From: a virus
Direction: 5' to 3' (one strand)
IMG/VR virus record: IMGVR_UViG_3300035703_000314
Span: 1-31,315 of that record
DNA: 31,315 nucleotides
Under the pieces are notes generated by a model. The model was not told the origin of the DNA, did not search any database, and saw only the letters and a program-made list of their open reading frames with translations. Each line of letters begins with the position of its first letter. The stretch's first letter is position 1. Below are positions 14,599-22,275 of this stretch, in pieces. The translations under genes were made by a program, and so were the position numbers.

Positions 14599-14848
14599 CT
14601 TTGACCCCGAAATGTTCTTGTATTTTTGATTTTAACAAATGCACCGAATCTTGACAACACCCCTGTTCAAGATAATGCAGACTCAAAATTTCATCACCGA
14701 ATCGGTAGAATACATCTTTCAAAATCAACTCAGCAAAACTCATGGCAAAAGTTTCGTTTTCTTCTCGGGTGAGGTCAAACGGGCGTTGGCAATACTTGAC
14801 AGCATCCGCCACAGCCAACTGTGCTAGTTCTCGAACTCGTTCGTTCAT
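14591..14848 (-). CDS. MNER/HFGVE family paralog 4, 85 aa
   Basis: Begins MNERVRELAQLAVADAVKYC, has the centre MSFAELILKDVFYRF and tail IQEHFGVKDE. It is the longest of the family, with an extra segment LTREENETFA. Its ATG overlaps the upstream stop (ATGA). Confidence 0.7.
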   Translation of the reverse strand: MNERVRELAQLAVADAVKYCQRPFDLTREENETFAMSFAELILKDVFYRFGDEILSLHYLEQGCCQDSVHLLKSKIQEHFGVKDE

Positions 14849-15015
14849 TTTCTTTGCCCTTGTTCAACAATCTGCATGATATGAGCAACCCATTCGGGAT
14901 TACGATCAATGATTTCGTCAATTACTGTATCCAGTTCAGCAAGGCTACGCTTGTCCGTTGTGGGATTACGCAAACAGTCAATCATTTCATCCAGGGTCAA
15001 ATTCGGTTCGTTCAT
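14845..15015 (-). CDS. small acidic protein, 56 aa
   Basis: ATG 15015 to TGA 14845, overlapping the next start as ATGA. It encodes MNEPNLTLDEMIDCLRNPTT and a helical DTVIDEIIDRNPEWVAHIMQ. Soluble, acidic, no known domain. It fills an otherwise empty interval between coupled genes. Confidence 0.65.
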   Translation of the reverse strand: MNEPNLTLDEMIDCLRNPTTDKRSLAELDTVIDEIIDRNPEWVAHIMQIVEQGQRK

Positions 15016-15019
15016 AAAA

Positions 15020-15388
15020 TTATCCTAATCGTTGAGCCAATTCGGCTCGTTGTTCATCACTGAGTTCATCACATCGACTGCTATGATCGGGTGCTCTAAG
15101 ATATTGATCAGTATGTTCCCTACCGTAAACACGCCGAGTTGACTTTAGCACAGCCCAGGTCACGAATGCCATAGTAACAACCGCAACATGCCCTAACATA
15201 TTATAGCCTATGTAGTACAATTCTCCGGCCCACAGACCAAAAGCCAAACACCAAAAACTTGCCAGTAAAATGCTGAAGGTATACCTGATGGCCACAGGTG
15301 CATGACGCAAATCATTTTTATTGTGATCTAGCAGTGCCCAGAATGCTCGTATTAGAGCCACTAAGAATTTCAACAATCCCAACATCAT
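15020..15388 (-). CDS. membrane protein, 122 aa
   Basis: A hydrophobic N-terminal segment (MMLGLLKFLVALIRAFWALL) is followed by a pair of membrane segments (TFSILLASFWCLAFGLWAGE and MLGHVAVVTMAFVTWAVL) and a charged cytoplasmic-type tail rich in Arg/Glu. Its ATG overlaps the paralog stop. It could be an inner-membrane protein for host takeover or exclusion, but nothing specific is visible. Confidence 0.7.
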   Translation of the reverse strand: MMLGLLKFLVALIRAFWALLDHNKNDLRHAPVAIRYTFSILLASFWCLAFGLWAGELYYIGYNMLGHVAVVTMAFVTWAVLKSTRRVYGREHTDQYLRAPDHSSRCDELSDEQRAELAQRLG

Positions 15389-15588
15389 TCAACTCCGAAA
15401 TGTTCCTCAATCAATGAGATAGCATACAAATATGCTTCTGGGTCTTTAGTAAAGGGATGATGCTGTTCTAACATAGTGACACATTCCCGAACAATCAATT
15501 CGGCAAACTTTTGAAATTTTTCGATATCTGGATTGGCATAGAATCCAGCCTCTCGGGCAAGTTCTCGAATTCGTTCATTCATCGCCAT
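15385..15588 (-). CDS. MNER/HFGVE family paralog 5, 65-67 aa
   Basis: The frame begins MAMNERIRELAREAG; family alignment favours the second Met (15582) as the true start. The centre is KFAELIVRECVTMLE and the tail IEEHFGVE. It is closest to paralog 2. It overlaps the 48-aa membrane gene upstream. Confidence 0.7.
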   Translation of the reverse strand: MAMNERIRELAREAGFYANPDIEKFQKFAELIVRECVTMLEQHHPFTKDPEAYLYAISLIEEHFGVE

Positions 15589-15725
15589 CTACGCCAAATA
15601 AATTCCAATGTCAAACCCGACAAGAATGCCTGCTTGAATCGTGTATCGGGTGCCCAAATGATATAACCCAGCACGAAGCCCAAGAAGTAGCCCAAAAACA
15701 ACCAAAGTTCAGCATCAATGCTCAT
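15579..15725 (-). CDS. tiny membrane protein, 48 aa
   Basis: ATG 15725 overlaps the upstream stop and the frame ends at 15579. It encodes MSIDAELWLFLGYFLGFVLG, continuing hydrophobic to YIIWAP, then a basic tail LTLEFIWRRWR. One membrane helix with the positive end inside is likely. Function unknown. Confidence 0.6.
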   Translation of the reverse strand: MSIDAELWLFLGYFLGFVLGYIIWAPDTRFKQAFLSGLTLEFIWRRWR

Positions 15726-16114
15726 TATGAGAACTCCCGACTACAGAATGCATAGCCTTGGTCATCGTCCCAGTCATATTCAGGATTGAACCAAGTGTAT
15801 CCAGACGGTGATGGCTTTCTGCCTTCCTCATTGTGTTGAAGGTTTACGTGCCCGTCGGGTCTAGTATATCCTGGAGATTTAGGCCCTTCTATGTACTCCA
15901 CGAACCGTTCATAATCGACCTGTTGTTGATATTCATTCATGATGACTCGATCCTTGAGGAATTCTTTCCAGGCTTGCCAGCTCACTAGTCGTTCAGCACG
16001 ATATCCACGAAAAGAAAATGCCCAACCATGAGATGATTTGCCGATATGATATTCTTTATCATATCGATCACAGCATTCGCAGTGATCTTTGGCCACATAA
16101 TAATTAGTTCCCAT
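15725..16114 (-). CDS. conserved MGTNYY family protein, 129 aa
   Basis: Begins MGTNYYVAKDHCECCDRYDK and continues EYHIGKSSHGWAFSFRGY. This MGTNYY...C-x-CC...HIGKSS-x-GW-x-FSF pattern is a recurrent hypothetical family in phages and bacteria; the cysteines and His look like a metal site. The middle has WQAWKEFLKD. AGGAG lies 7 bases before the ATG, a strong ribosome site. Function unknown. Confidence 0.8.
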   Translation of the reverse strand: MGTNYYVAKDHCECCDRYDKEYHIGKSSHGWAFSFRGYRAERLVSWQAWKEFLKDRVIMNEYQQQVDYERFVEYIEGPKSPGYTRPDGHVNLQHNEEGRKPSPSGYTWFNPEYDWDDDQGYAFCSREFS

Positions 16115-16129
16115 TACTGATCTCCTATA

Positions 16130-16264
16130 TTACTTTGATAGAACATGCATACAGTACCAGAAAGAATTTGTGAGACGGCACTCATCCCACAAGCCAAACC
16201 ACCACCAGGCACTCAGACCTGTCAGTAGAATTGCCAGAATTATCAATACAAGGGTTGGTCTCAC
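16130..16264 (-). CDS. tiny membrane protein, 44 aa
   Basis: A GTG start at 16264 overlaps the upstream TGA (GTGA) and the frame stops at 16130. The product is one hydrophobic helix (RPTLVLIILAILLTGLSAWW) and a short Cys-containing tail. The coupling supports it; function unknown. Confidence 0.55.
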   Translation of the reverse strand: MRPTLVLIILAILLTGLSAWWWFGLWDECRLTNSFWYCMHVLSK

Positions 16265-16512
16265 GATCCTACCTCAAATAGTATACGCCCATCAACCTCA
16301 CTGATGCGAACAATTTGGCGACCTTCAATTTCACTGCCCACTGAGATAAATGGGCCGCCACTGGGATCTACAAATCCGAGATCCATGAAGTCCATTTGAT
16401 CCTGACCTTCTCGGCCACCATACCGCCAATATGTGAGATCACCTATAATGGTGTAGGTGTTGTTATTGACCTTTTCAAAATGATATTCCACACCATAACG
16501 ATTACGCATCAT
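16261..16512 (-). CDS. hypothetical protein, 83 aa
   Basis: A beta-rich 83-residue protein with YHFEKVNNNTYTIIGDLTYW, GGREGQDQMDFMDLGFVDPS and RILFEVGS. The ATG at 16512 overlaps the upstream stop. No recognised domain. Confidence 0.65.
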   Translation of the reverse strand: MMRNRYGVEYHFEKVNNNTYTIIGDLTYWRYGGREGQDQMDFMDLGFVDPSGGPFISVGSEIEGRQIVRISEVDGRILFEVGS

Positions 16513-16829
16513 TCAACTCCAGTACTATAATCTTTCAACCGTTTTTTAAGATCGCGATTTTCCAACTCTAACCGACCTGCTTTTTCCTGTAATTCACGAA
16601 ACTTTTTGTCAAGGTCAAGATCAACCGGTGTTAGATCCTCTGCGGGCGTGATCAGAAACCGGCCGTTCTCCCAGTCAAATCCCAGGTTGGCCTGCTTGAC
16701 TGCTCTTGTGGGCACAGCACCGATTGTAGTGTAGAGCAGTCGAACACGAATCACTACCTCAGCATCACGTAGTGGTTGACTGGGGTCATAGCTACGATTT
16801 ACAATCTGATATAGTTCACTGAGCTTCAT
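16509..16829 (-). CDS. hypothetical protein with C-terminal coiled coil, 106 aa
   Basis: The N-terminal part (KLSELYQIVNRSYDPSQPL, then VVIRVRLLYTTIGAVP) is an alpha/beta module. Residues about 70-100 (DLDKKFRELQEKAGRLELEN and on) form a heptad coiled coil. It overlaps the upstream gene by 14 bases. Probably an oligomeric cytoplasmic protein; function unknown. Confidence 0.65.
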   Translation of the reverse strand: MKLSELYQIVNRSYDPSQPLRDAEVVIRVRLLYTTIGAVPTRAVKQANLGFDWENGRFLITPAEDLTPVDLDLDKKFRELQEKAGRLELENRDLKKRLKDYSTGVE

Positions 16830-17172
16830 TTAACTTCTCTGTGGGCTGACTCAAAGTTGACACCAATTGTTCATTGCGATGTTGTTGCTCTCGCCGCTCG
16901 CGGTTACTGGAGTGTCGGCGACCAAACAACATGGTGTCATACTTTCTAGCCCATTCAATACCTTGAATCCAATATTCCAAGGCTTCCAAGGTACCCACAA
17001 ACAATTCAGCATCGCGACTGTAAATGGGCAAACTGTCCGAATCTCGTGGCTGAACTGCTACCATATCACCGAAATCTCGATAGTACTGACTGGCCTGGCA
17101 CATCATCATACCCAACTGATCCAGTCGCTGTTCCAGCTGTCGAATTTTCAAAATCGTATTATAGCCCGACAT
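16816..17172 (-). CDS. hypothetical protein, 118 aa
   Basis: I start at ATG 17172 with GAGGA upstream rather than a TTG two codons earlier. The sequence has a helical N-terminus (TILKIRQLEQRLDQLGMMM), a centre with DAELFVGTLEALEYWIQGIE, and a very basic run RRHSSNRERREQQHRNEQ near residue 88 that may bind nucleic acid. Function unknown. Confidence 0.65.
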   Translation of the reverse strand: MSGYNTILKIRQLEQRLDQLGMMMCQASQYYRDFGDMVAVQPRDSDSLPIYSRDAELFVGTLEALEYWIQGIEWARKYDTMLFGRRHSSNRERREQQHRNEQLVSTLSQPTEKLNEAQ

Positions 17173-17174
17173 GG

Positions 17175-17393
17175 TCAAATCCTCAGTAATTTATTGGCAC
17201 GTTCCAAGACTTGTTCCAGCTCTTGGTCAACTTTTTCCAGAGCTGATTTCAGAGTTCGACCAGTTGTACCCACATACTGTTCGCCATTGCTCCAATGTGC
17301 GAAGCGTTCGATGCCTTCTCGAACGCCCATGTAATAGGCACGAGTTTGGCACAATTGAAGATATTGGTCTTGCTCGGGTGTGAATGTCATCAT
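17175..17393 (-). CDS. hypothetical protein, 72 aa
   Basis: Start at ATG 17393, next to the upstream stop at 17396. The product MMTFTPEQDQYLQLCQTRAY is helical, and its C-terminus (LKSALEKVDQELEQVLERAN) is a likely coiled coil. Function unknown. Confidence 0.6.
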   Translation of the reverse strand: MMTFTPEQDQYLQLCQTRAYYMGVREGIERFAHWSNGEQYVGTTGRTLKSALEKVDQELEQVLERANKLLRI

Positions 17394-17395
17394 GA

Positions 17396-17560
17396 TCAAG
17401 CAAAGCAGTTATGTTGTTCAACAAACAGACATTGATCAACAATGTCACGCCGAGAGGCGTTGGCATCAATATCTAGATCATACTCGTCACGAGCTACACG
17501 GATCAACTCGACATCAGACAGCAGTTCCAGCTCAACGCGGATTTCATCAAATACATTCAT
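17396..17560 (-). CDS. small acidic protein, 54 aa
   Basis: The ATG at 17560 follows AAGGAG and a consensus promoter, so the longer frame from 17623 is excluded. It encodes MNVFDEIRVELELLSDVELI and then ARDEYDLDIDANASRRDIVD. It is the first gene of the long small-gene operon. Acidic and early-type; function unknown. Confidence 0.7.
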   Translation of the reverse strand: MNVFDEIRVELELLSDVELIRVARDEYDLDIDANASRRDIVDQCLFVEQHNCFA

Positions 17561-17594
17561 GTCAGCTCCTTGAAATTGTCTAACAACAGAACAA

Positions 17595-17623
17595 ATTATA
17601 CAACAAGCTGGAAACGGTGTCAA
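17595..17623 (-). promoter_or_regulatory. consensus sigma70 promoter for the small-gene operon
   Basis: TTGACA (17623-17618), 17 bp, TATAAT (17600-17595). No clear terminator or new promoter is visible until about 13100, so it may drive about 18 genes. Confidence 0.9.
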
Positions 17624-17644
17624 CCGTTGTTTTTTGACTACAAT

Positions 17645-18250
17645 TTAACTGGCTGCTAGCACAATACGGCAGATGTGTTCAAGTCGTTCCATGTGTTCAA
17701 ATGCTCGCCAAGGACTGGTGTCCACAGCAATGACACCATGACGATCCATGCCAATGATGTTGTACTTTAGACTACCATCCTCCTGTACCCCAATGTTTTC
17801 AATACAGGCATCTGCCAACTCTTGTGTGATTGGCGGGATCATGGGCACTGTGGGACCCACACTGGTGTATCTACTGAGTTCAGGAAATTCATCTACCAAT
17901 TTTTGTAGATCGATCCCCTTGTACATGGCAGCATTGGTGTAAGTGGGATGCATATGAAGAACCACACGCACATCGGTGTTGATTTTTCTCTGTAATCCCC
18001 AATGCATGGGTATTTCACCACTGGGTTCAAGTTGAGCACTGATGTTGGTATATTCCATTTCATACCAATCATCGTAGCCAATGCCAATCTTCTTGAACAT
18101 GTCGGGCTGTAGAGTCTGTTTCCTTACACCTTTGGGAGTAATATGGAAATGATCTACTGTGTTATAGCGTAGACTGGCATTGCCATCACGAGTAGTCACC
18201 CACCCGCGTTGATAGCCTTCACGAAAAATTTCACCGATTGTTTCCAGCAT
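17645..18250 (-). CDS. class II aldolase/adducin-family protein
   Basis: A 201-residue zinc-dependent aldolase-fold protein. The family acts on small phosphorylated sugars (fuculose-1-P aldolase, ribulose-5-P 4-epimerase, methylthioribulose-1-P dehydratase MtnB). Visible are the phosphate-binding GNAS (residues 23-26), the catalytic PSGEIPMH with Glu79, zinc ligands HMH at 99-101 and a third His171 in DRHGVI, so the site looks complete. It is full length for the family. Substrate cannot be read from sequence. It follows the 51-aa gene by three bases. A metabolic gene acquired from a host is the simplest view. Confidence 0.85.
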   Translation of the reverse strand: MLETIGEIFREGYQRGWVTTRDGNASLRYNTVDHFHITPKGVRKQTLQPDMFKKIGIGYDDWYEMEYTNISAQLEPSGEIPMHWGLQRKINTDVRVVLHMHPTYTNAAMYKGIDLQKLVDEFPELSRYTSVGPTVPMIPPITQELADACIENIGVQEDGSLKYNIIGMDRHGVIAVDTSPWRAFEHMERLEHICRIVLAAS

Positions 18251-18253
18251 AAT

Positions 18254-18409
18254 TTACATCTTCTGTTTGGCGTCAAAGGCATCAAAGCATTCTTTGACAA
18301 ATTTTACCACACGACGATGTGTGTCAAAAATGTATTCGCGACTTTCGTCTTCGTCGTTGACCACTACAATATAGCCATTTGCTACTTTGCGGATTTCGAT
18401 TGATTCCAT
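18254..18409 (-). CDS. small acidic/basic protein, 51 aa
   Basis: ATG 18409 to TAA 18254 encodes MESIEIRKVANGYIVVVNDE, then EYIFDTHRRVVKFVKECFDA. Three beta strands followed by a helix resemble small conserved T4-like phage proteins I recall. It is tightly followed by the aldolase. A late-promoter-like AATAAATA lies 22 bases before its start. Function unknown. Confidence 0.65.
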   Translation of the reverse strand: MESIEIRKVANGYIVVVNDEDESREYIFDTHRRVVKFVKECFDAFDAKQKM

Positions 18410-18430
18410 GATGTTTCTTTCTTGATTTGA

Positions 18431-18438
18431 TATTTATT
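18431..18438 (-). promoter_or_regulatory. late-promoter-like AATAAATA
   Basis: AATAAATA matches 7 of 8 bases of the T4 late element and lies 22 bases before ATG 18409, so it could drive the 51-aa gene and the aldolase. Confidence 0.45.
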
Positions 18439-18440
18439 GT

Positions 18441-18674
18441 CTAGCCAAACCGTAATGCCAAAATTGTGGCGTGGTGATCATCATCTACACAGACTTCGAT
18501 TTGGTGTGTATTAAAATGCGAGTTGGCTGTTCGCCAATGTTTGCCACCACGACGATGATTGAGATAGTAGGTTCTACCACCAATCTCTGTCTCGCAATAG
18601 CGTTCGATTTCACGACGATGTCGTTCATCGAGCAACATGGTATGGCGAAAAGTTTGATCTAATATAGTAGGCAT
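18441..18674 (-). CDS. hypothetical protein, 77 aa
   Basis: A basic, His-rich 77-residue protein: MPTILDQTFRHTMLLDERHR, then GGRTYYLNHRRGGKHWRTAN and CVDDDHHATILALRFG. Its ATG is only six bases from a TATACT -10, so the mRNA is probably leaderless. Ten or so His/Asp residues might bind metal. Function unknown. Confidence 0.65.
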   Translation of the reverse strand: MPTILDQTFRHTMLLDERHRREIERYCETEIGGRTYYLNHRRGGKHWRTANSHFNTHQIEVCVDDDHHATILALRFG

Positions 18675-18680
18675 AACGCC

Positions 18681-18709
18681 AGTATAGCAGATAGTTTGAC
18701 ACCGGTCAA
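18681..18709 (-). promoter_or_regulatory. sigma70 promoter giving a leaderless mRNA
   Basis: TTGACC (18709-18704), 17 bp, TATACT (18686-18681), then six bases to ATG 18674. The same geometry occurs at 11377-11406. Confidence 0.75.
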
Positions 18710-18727
18710 TGATCTAGATTGCCGAAA

Positions 18728-20977
18728 TTAACTTTGATCGCCCATAATGGGAAGGACATCGATTTCGGCACCTGGCACGGGATTTAATCGTCCTTGCCTA
18801 ATGGCATTTAACACCCACTCCCGACCCACATTGTTGGCTTCGGATTGAACATTGCCTACCCCACTGAATCTATGTACTTCTTCACCATCAACGGTGATTC
18901 GCCAAGATCCTGTAAATCCGCCTTGTGATCGTTGCTGTTGAAGATCTTGAGTGCTGCCTGGAGTGGGTTCGGCACGAGTCGCAGTTTGTTGTGGATCAAT
19001 TAAACGAGGAACAACTGGTCCAAGAGAGTTGGGGAAATTTCGAAGCCAGGCTTGAGCATCAGCTTGACTTTCAAATCTTCCTGGTCCACCATTTCCTATG
19101 CTTAAAAAGCGGCCAACATTTTGTGCCCAAAGACCCCAATTGCCAGTACGGCCACCTTGTAGTACATCTAAAGACCTTGGAGGTACGAAACTGCTTCTGG
19201 GCTGTACAGGTACGAGTTCGTAAGTCCACACATCTCCCATAGTCAAACGTTCAAATTCGGTTTCAGCTTCTTCTGGAGTATTTCTGGTAAAGTAACCAAC
19301 AGGTCTGCCATCGGCGCGACGAACCACAGCCCAATTGGCATCGGGTTGAGTTGCTGGGGCAGTCAACTGTGGTCTTTGGGGTGTTTGGGTGGTCTGTGAT
19401 CGTTTCTTTAGTGTCTGATAGGTTTGAGTTCTAACGTCTTTAAGAGCCTGCTGTGCCTCGGGACTGAGTATGCCAGAGACTTCTGCCTGACTGCCTTGTA
19501 GTTTGGACATATAATTGGCAAACTGATCCAGCATATCTCCATAGACATCTTGATCCACATTGGCAGACAACATACGGCGTAGTTTGCTGAGATACTCTTT
19601 GCGGTGCTTTTGTGGATCCATGGCAGCATCCAAAGACACTATAAATCTCATCATAGTGGACACTAGAGTATCGGTGTCCTCTCCCAGCCAATCTCCACCT
19701 GGGCCACGGAATTCTATATATTGTCCCTTGGGATGTATACTACTGTATTTGCCAGTACTACTGTCTCGTATACTCCTACTAGCGAATTGATTCAATCCCG
19801 AACGCATTTGATCAAATAAACCCTGTATTTGATCAGCAGACAATGTACGAATACGATCTTGAACCATCCCCAAAGCACTGGCAGCGTAGATACTGGCTGA
19901 TCGACCGAATTTTTTCAAAACATACTGGTCGCCTACCAACAATGCCAGTTTTACAAAATCTAACCGTTTGTCATTGTATCCAGGAACGCTGACATTCATA
20001 TGTAGACCAGTTTTTAAATCGTGTCCAGTCTTGGCACCCGCATTCTTGGCCCAGACTTTGACTAGATCTAGATCCTTGATCATTTCTGACACTGGTTGAG
20101 GGTGGCTCACAAATTCCAACCCCAACTCATCGTCATCTGGTTCTAGACTACCATCGGGTTCCACAGTATAGCAGTCGTTGGGTTTTTGACTGCCTATGTC
20201 AACCCATTGGCGTTTGGCTGAGAATTTTTTATAGGGACCGTGGTATGAGACTCCATAGGCCACTGAGGAATCGCCTAAGGCCGTCATAAAATCCAATGCT
20301 ATTTCCCGAATCGATTCTTCTTTGTCCGGTTCCTTGACATCCCAATAGGGCCAGGAAATCAAGTTAGAATATGCATTTTGTACTTCACTCATATACAACA
20401 AGCCTGTTTCGCCCAACCATTCACCTTCGAGTTCTTCGGTGTCACTGAAGAACTCTTCTTGAGCTCGATCTCGAATATTGCTCAACAGTTCACCATCCTC
20501 TGCTATGACTTGTTCTACGGCTTCTTCCACCTGTGCTCGGGTCAACCCATCAATGTCATCGGGATCTAACCCCAATAACTCAGCAACATCTTCCACATCC
20601 ATATGATCCCTTAAATGATCATAGACAAAAGTTTCTTTGTCTGCTTCCCATTTTGAGTCAAAAGTTTCCGACAGCCATTCATTGAAATCTTGTCGTAGTT
20701 GTTGCTCAAAATCGTCAATCATACCAGTGTTGTAGTCACCATCATCAAAAAATGATATGATGTCTCTGATGCTTCCAGCATCCCCATCATTGTCCATATT
20801 CATTACAGGAGTGGTGTCGGTGAAGGAGCTACTCTGGCCCGGCACAGGCACAATCATTTCAAATTCCATACCCACACGGGCATCAATATTCTTTAAAGCG
20901 GATTTTAGTCCACCAGGACTCATATCAATTTCAAATAGGTCCTGTTGTGTGTTTTCAAATAATTGGTAAATTCTCAT
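18728..20977 (-). CDS. amidoligase-like protein with capsid-targeting-like leader
   Basis: A 749-residue protein. It begins MRIYQLFENTQQ, where LFE|N fits the prohead-protease rule. The core resembles the putative amidoligase family (GS-like COOH-NH2 ligases): VGMEFEMIVP near 35, YTVEPDGSLEP and LGLEFVSHPQPVSEM near 275-300, TGLHMNVSVPG near 325, and YIEFRGPGGDW near 430. A long acidic helical insert (about 70-200) separates the first two motifs. The C-terminus (about 560-745) has three degenerate W-x-(V/I)...EA...W units of about 45 residues. It is coupled by ATGA to the two paralogs upstream. A head-packaged enzyme injected with the DNA is inferred. It could instead be a structural protein that lost activity. 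Confidence 0.6.
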   Translation of the reverse strand: MRIYQLFENTQQDLFEIDMSPGGLKSALKNIDARVGMEFEMIVPVPGQSSSFTDTTPVMNMDNDGDAGSIRDIISFFDDGDYNTGMIDDFEQQLRQDFNEWLSETFDSKWEADKETFVYDHLRDHMDVEDVAELLGLDPDDIDGLTRAQVEEAVEQVIAEDGELLSNIRDRAQEEFFSDTEELEGEWLGETGLLYMSEVQNAYSNLISWPYWDVKEPDKEESIREIALDFMTALGDSSVAYGVSYHGPYKKFSAKRQWVDIGSQKPNDCYTVEPDGSLEPDDDELGLEFVSHPQPVSEMIKDLDLVKVWAKNAGAKTGHDLKTGLHMNVSVPGYNDKRLDFVKLALLVGDQYVLKKFGRSASIYAASALGMVQDRIRTLSADQIQGLFDQMRSGLNQFASRSIRDSSTGKYSSIHPKGQYIEFRGPGGDWLGEDTDTLVSTMMRFIVSLDAAMDPQKHRKEYLSKLRRMLSANVDQDVYGDMLDQFANYMSKLQGSQAEVSGILSPEAQQALKDVRTQTYQTLKKRSQTTQTPQRPQLTAPATQPDANWAVVRRADGRPVGYFTRNTPEEAETEFERLTMGDVWTYELVPVQPRSSFVPPRSLDVLQGGRTGNWGLWAQNVGRFLSIGNGGPGRFESQADAQAWLRNFPNSLGPVVPRLIDPQQTATRAEPTPGSTQDLQQQRSQGGFTGSWRITVDGEEVHRFSGVGNVQSEANNVGREWVLNAIRQGRLNPVPGAEIDVLPIMGDQS

Positions 20978-22275
20978 TCCTGCACCTGACTGTATGTTTT
21001 GTTGACCTTACGGTAGAATTCTTCAGCTTGACGAATTGTCTGATTATGTCTTGTCAATATGTCATTTATTCTTGTGCTCTGGTTGGCCATTACAAAAACT
21101 ATTTTTTCAGAAAGAACAAAATTGCGAAATGCGTCAATGATTTCTTTTAATTTTTGTACATCTTGGGGATCAATTTGGGTGTTGAGTCTCTGTTGAATTT
21201 TTGACATTCGTTGAAGGAAACTGCCCTCGACCTCAGTATAGTAGTCACGATAAGCATTGGCTGCTAATTTGACTACCACATCAAACAACTCGGGACTGAT
21301 TTTTTTGTCTTGGTCAACAGCCGTTAACAGTGATTTGAGCTCACTCCAGCCCAGTATTTCTGTCTGCTCGGGTGTGGCCTGCCGTAACCGATGAGCCAAA
21401 TATCGACTGAATTTTTGATAGTAGGGCTGAGTACGAGTCCAGTGTCGGTTTTTGAGAACATAGTATTTTTCTAAGAGTTTCAGTAGAGTTTGCCCAGGAG
21501 TGTCACCGGGATTTTCTTGAGGTAGGGGCAACCTTTTGGAGGTGTCAGCCGAAATTGTTCGAACCAATTCTGCCACAGAGGGATTTATGATCACTCCTTG
21601 AACAGGTTCATTTTCGTGTATGATGCCATCTCGGTCTCGAAAAGCTGTGATGCCCATCTGTCTAATGGTCCAGTTCCATAACACGATATCTCTATCGGCC
21701 ATCATATGTTTGACATATCTACGCCTATTCATTGATGTCCAATCAAAGATCTTGCTCAACTGCTGTAGCAGGTTCCAAAATTGCAACCCTGAATTTTTTT
21801 TGAGTTGTTCTCGCGAGTTGAAAAATTCAATATACTCATCTAGTTTATGATTCATCTCACCTACACTGTAGCCCACTTCAGGAAACTTGTTGTGAATCTT
21901 TTGGAACAGAGCTCTGGATCTACTGATTAGATCAGCAACATCTGCTTCGGTGACTTCCCAGAGATCTATAACAGTACTGGGATCTGCGTTGATACGAAAT
22001 ATCTGTATATATCGAGGACTGTCAGGGAAGGGCATTCTTCGTCCCTCCTCGATCTCAGACACATAATAACTCAAGGGATAAAAGTAGATGCCCAAAGGAG
22101 TTGTAAATGTACTTTTGGGATTTACACCCAACTTGTTGACCACAGTCAACGACACACCATACTGATCGTAATCTTCCTTGGGAATATTCTGCTGAATCCA
22201 AGTCAGGGCACCTTCGTTGCCCACTAATTCCTTGGCAGATCGTGTTGCTTCTGATAAGATCTCACTGATCCTCAT
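20974..22275 (-). CDS. putative packaged internal protein, paralog A
   Basis: A 433-residue protein starting MRISEILSEATRSAKELVG; LSE|A matches the T4 internal-protein leader and cleavage rule. It is a full-length paralog of the next gene: TRSAKEL(V/L)G, GALTWIQQNIP, TPLGIYFYPLSYYV and NEPVQGV(I/V)I-x-PSV are shared. The TPLGIYFYP and HENEPVQGV motifs resemble the second and third strands of PARP-like (H-Y-E) ADP-ribosyltransferases. T4 packages an ADP-ribosyltransferase (Alt) with just this kind of leader. That fold call is my inference. The C-terminal third is helical. It is coupled by ATGA on both sides. Confidence 0.55.
   Translation of the reverse strand: MRISEILSEATRSAKELVGNEGALTWIQQNIPKEDYDQYGVSLTVVNKLGVNPKSTFTTPLGIYFYPLSYYVSEIEEGRRMPFPDSPRYIQIFRINADPSTVIDLWEVTEADVADLISRSRALFQKIHNKFPEVGYSVGEMNHKLDEYIEFFNSREQLKKNSGLQFWNLLQQLSKIFDWTSMNRRRYVKHMMADRDIVLWNWTIRQMGITAFRDRDGIIHENEPVQGVIINPSVAELVRTISADTSKRLPLPQENPGDTPGQTLLKLLEKYYVLKNRHWTRTQPYYQKFSRYLAHRLRQATPEQTEILGWSELKSLLTAVDQDKKISPELFDVVVKLAANAYRDYYTEVEGSFLQRMSKIQQRLNTQIDPQDVQKLKEIIDAFRNFVLSEKIVFVMANQSTRINDILTRHNQTIRQAEEFYRKVNKTYSQVQE

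Noticed and set aside
12500-17600. CRISPR array or tRNA cluster among the small genes
   Set aside because: The recurring bases are coding repeats of the MNER/HFGVE paralogs. No evenly spaced direct repeats and no tRNA cloverleaf were found.
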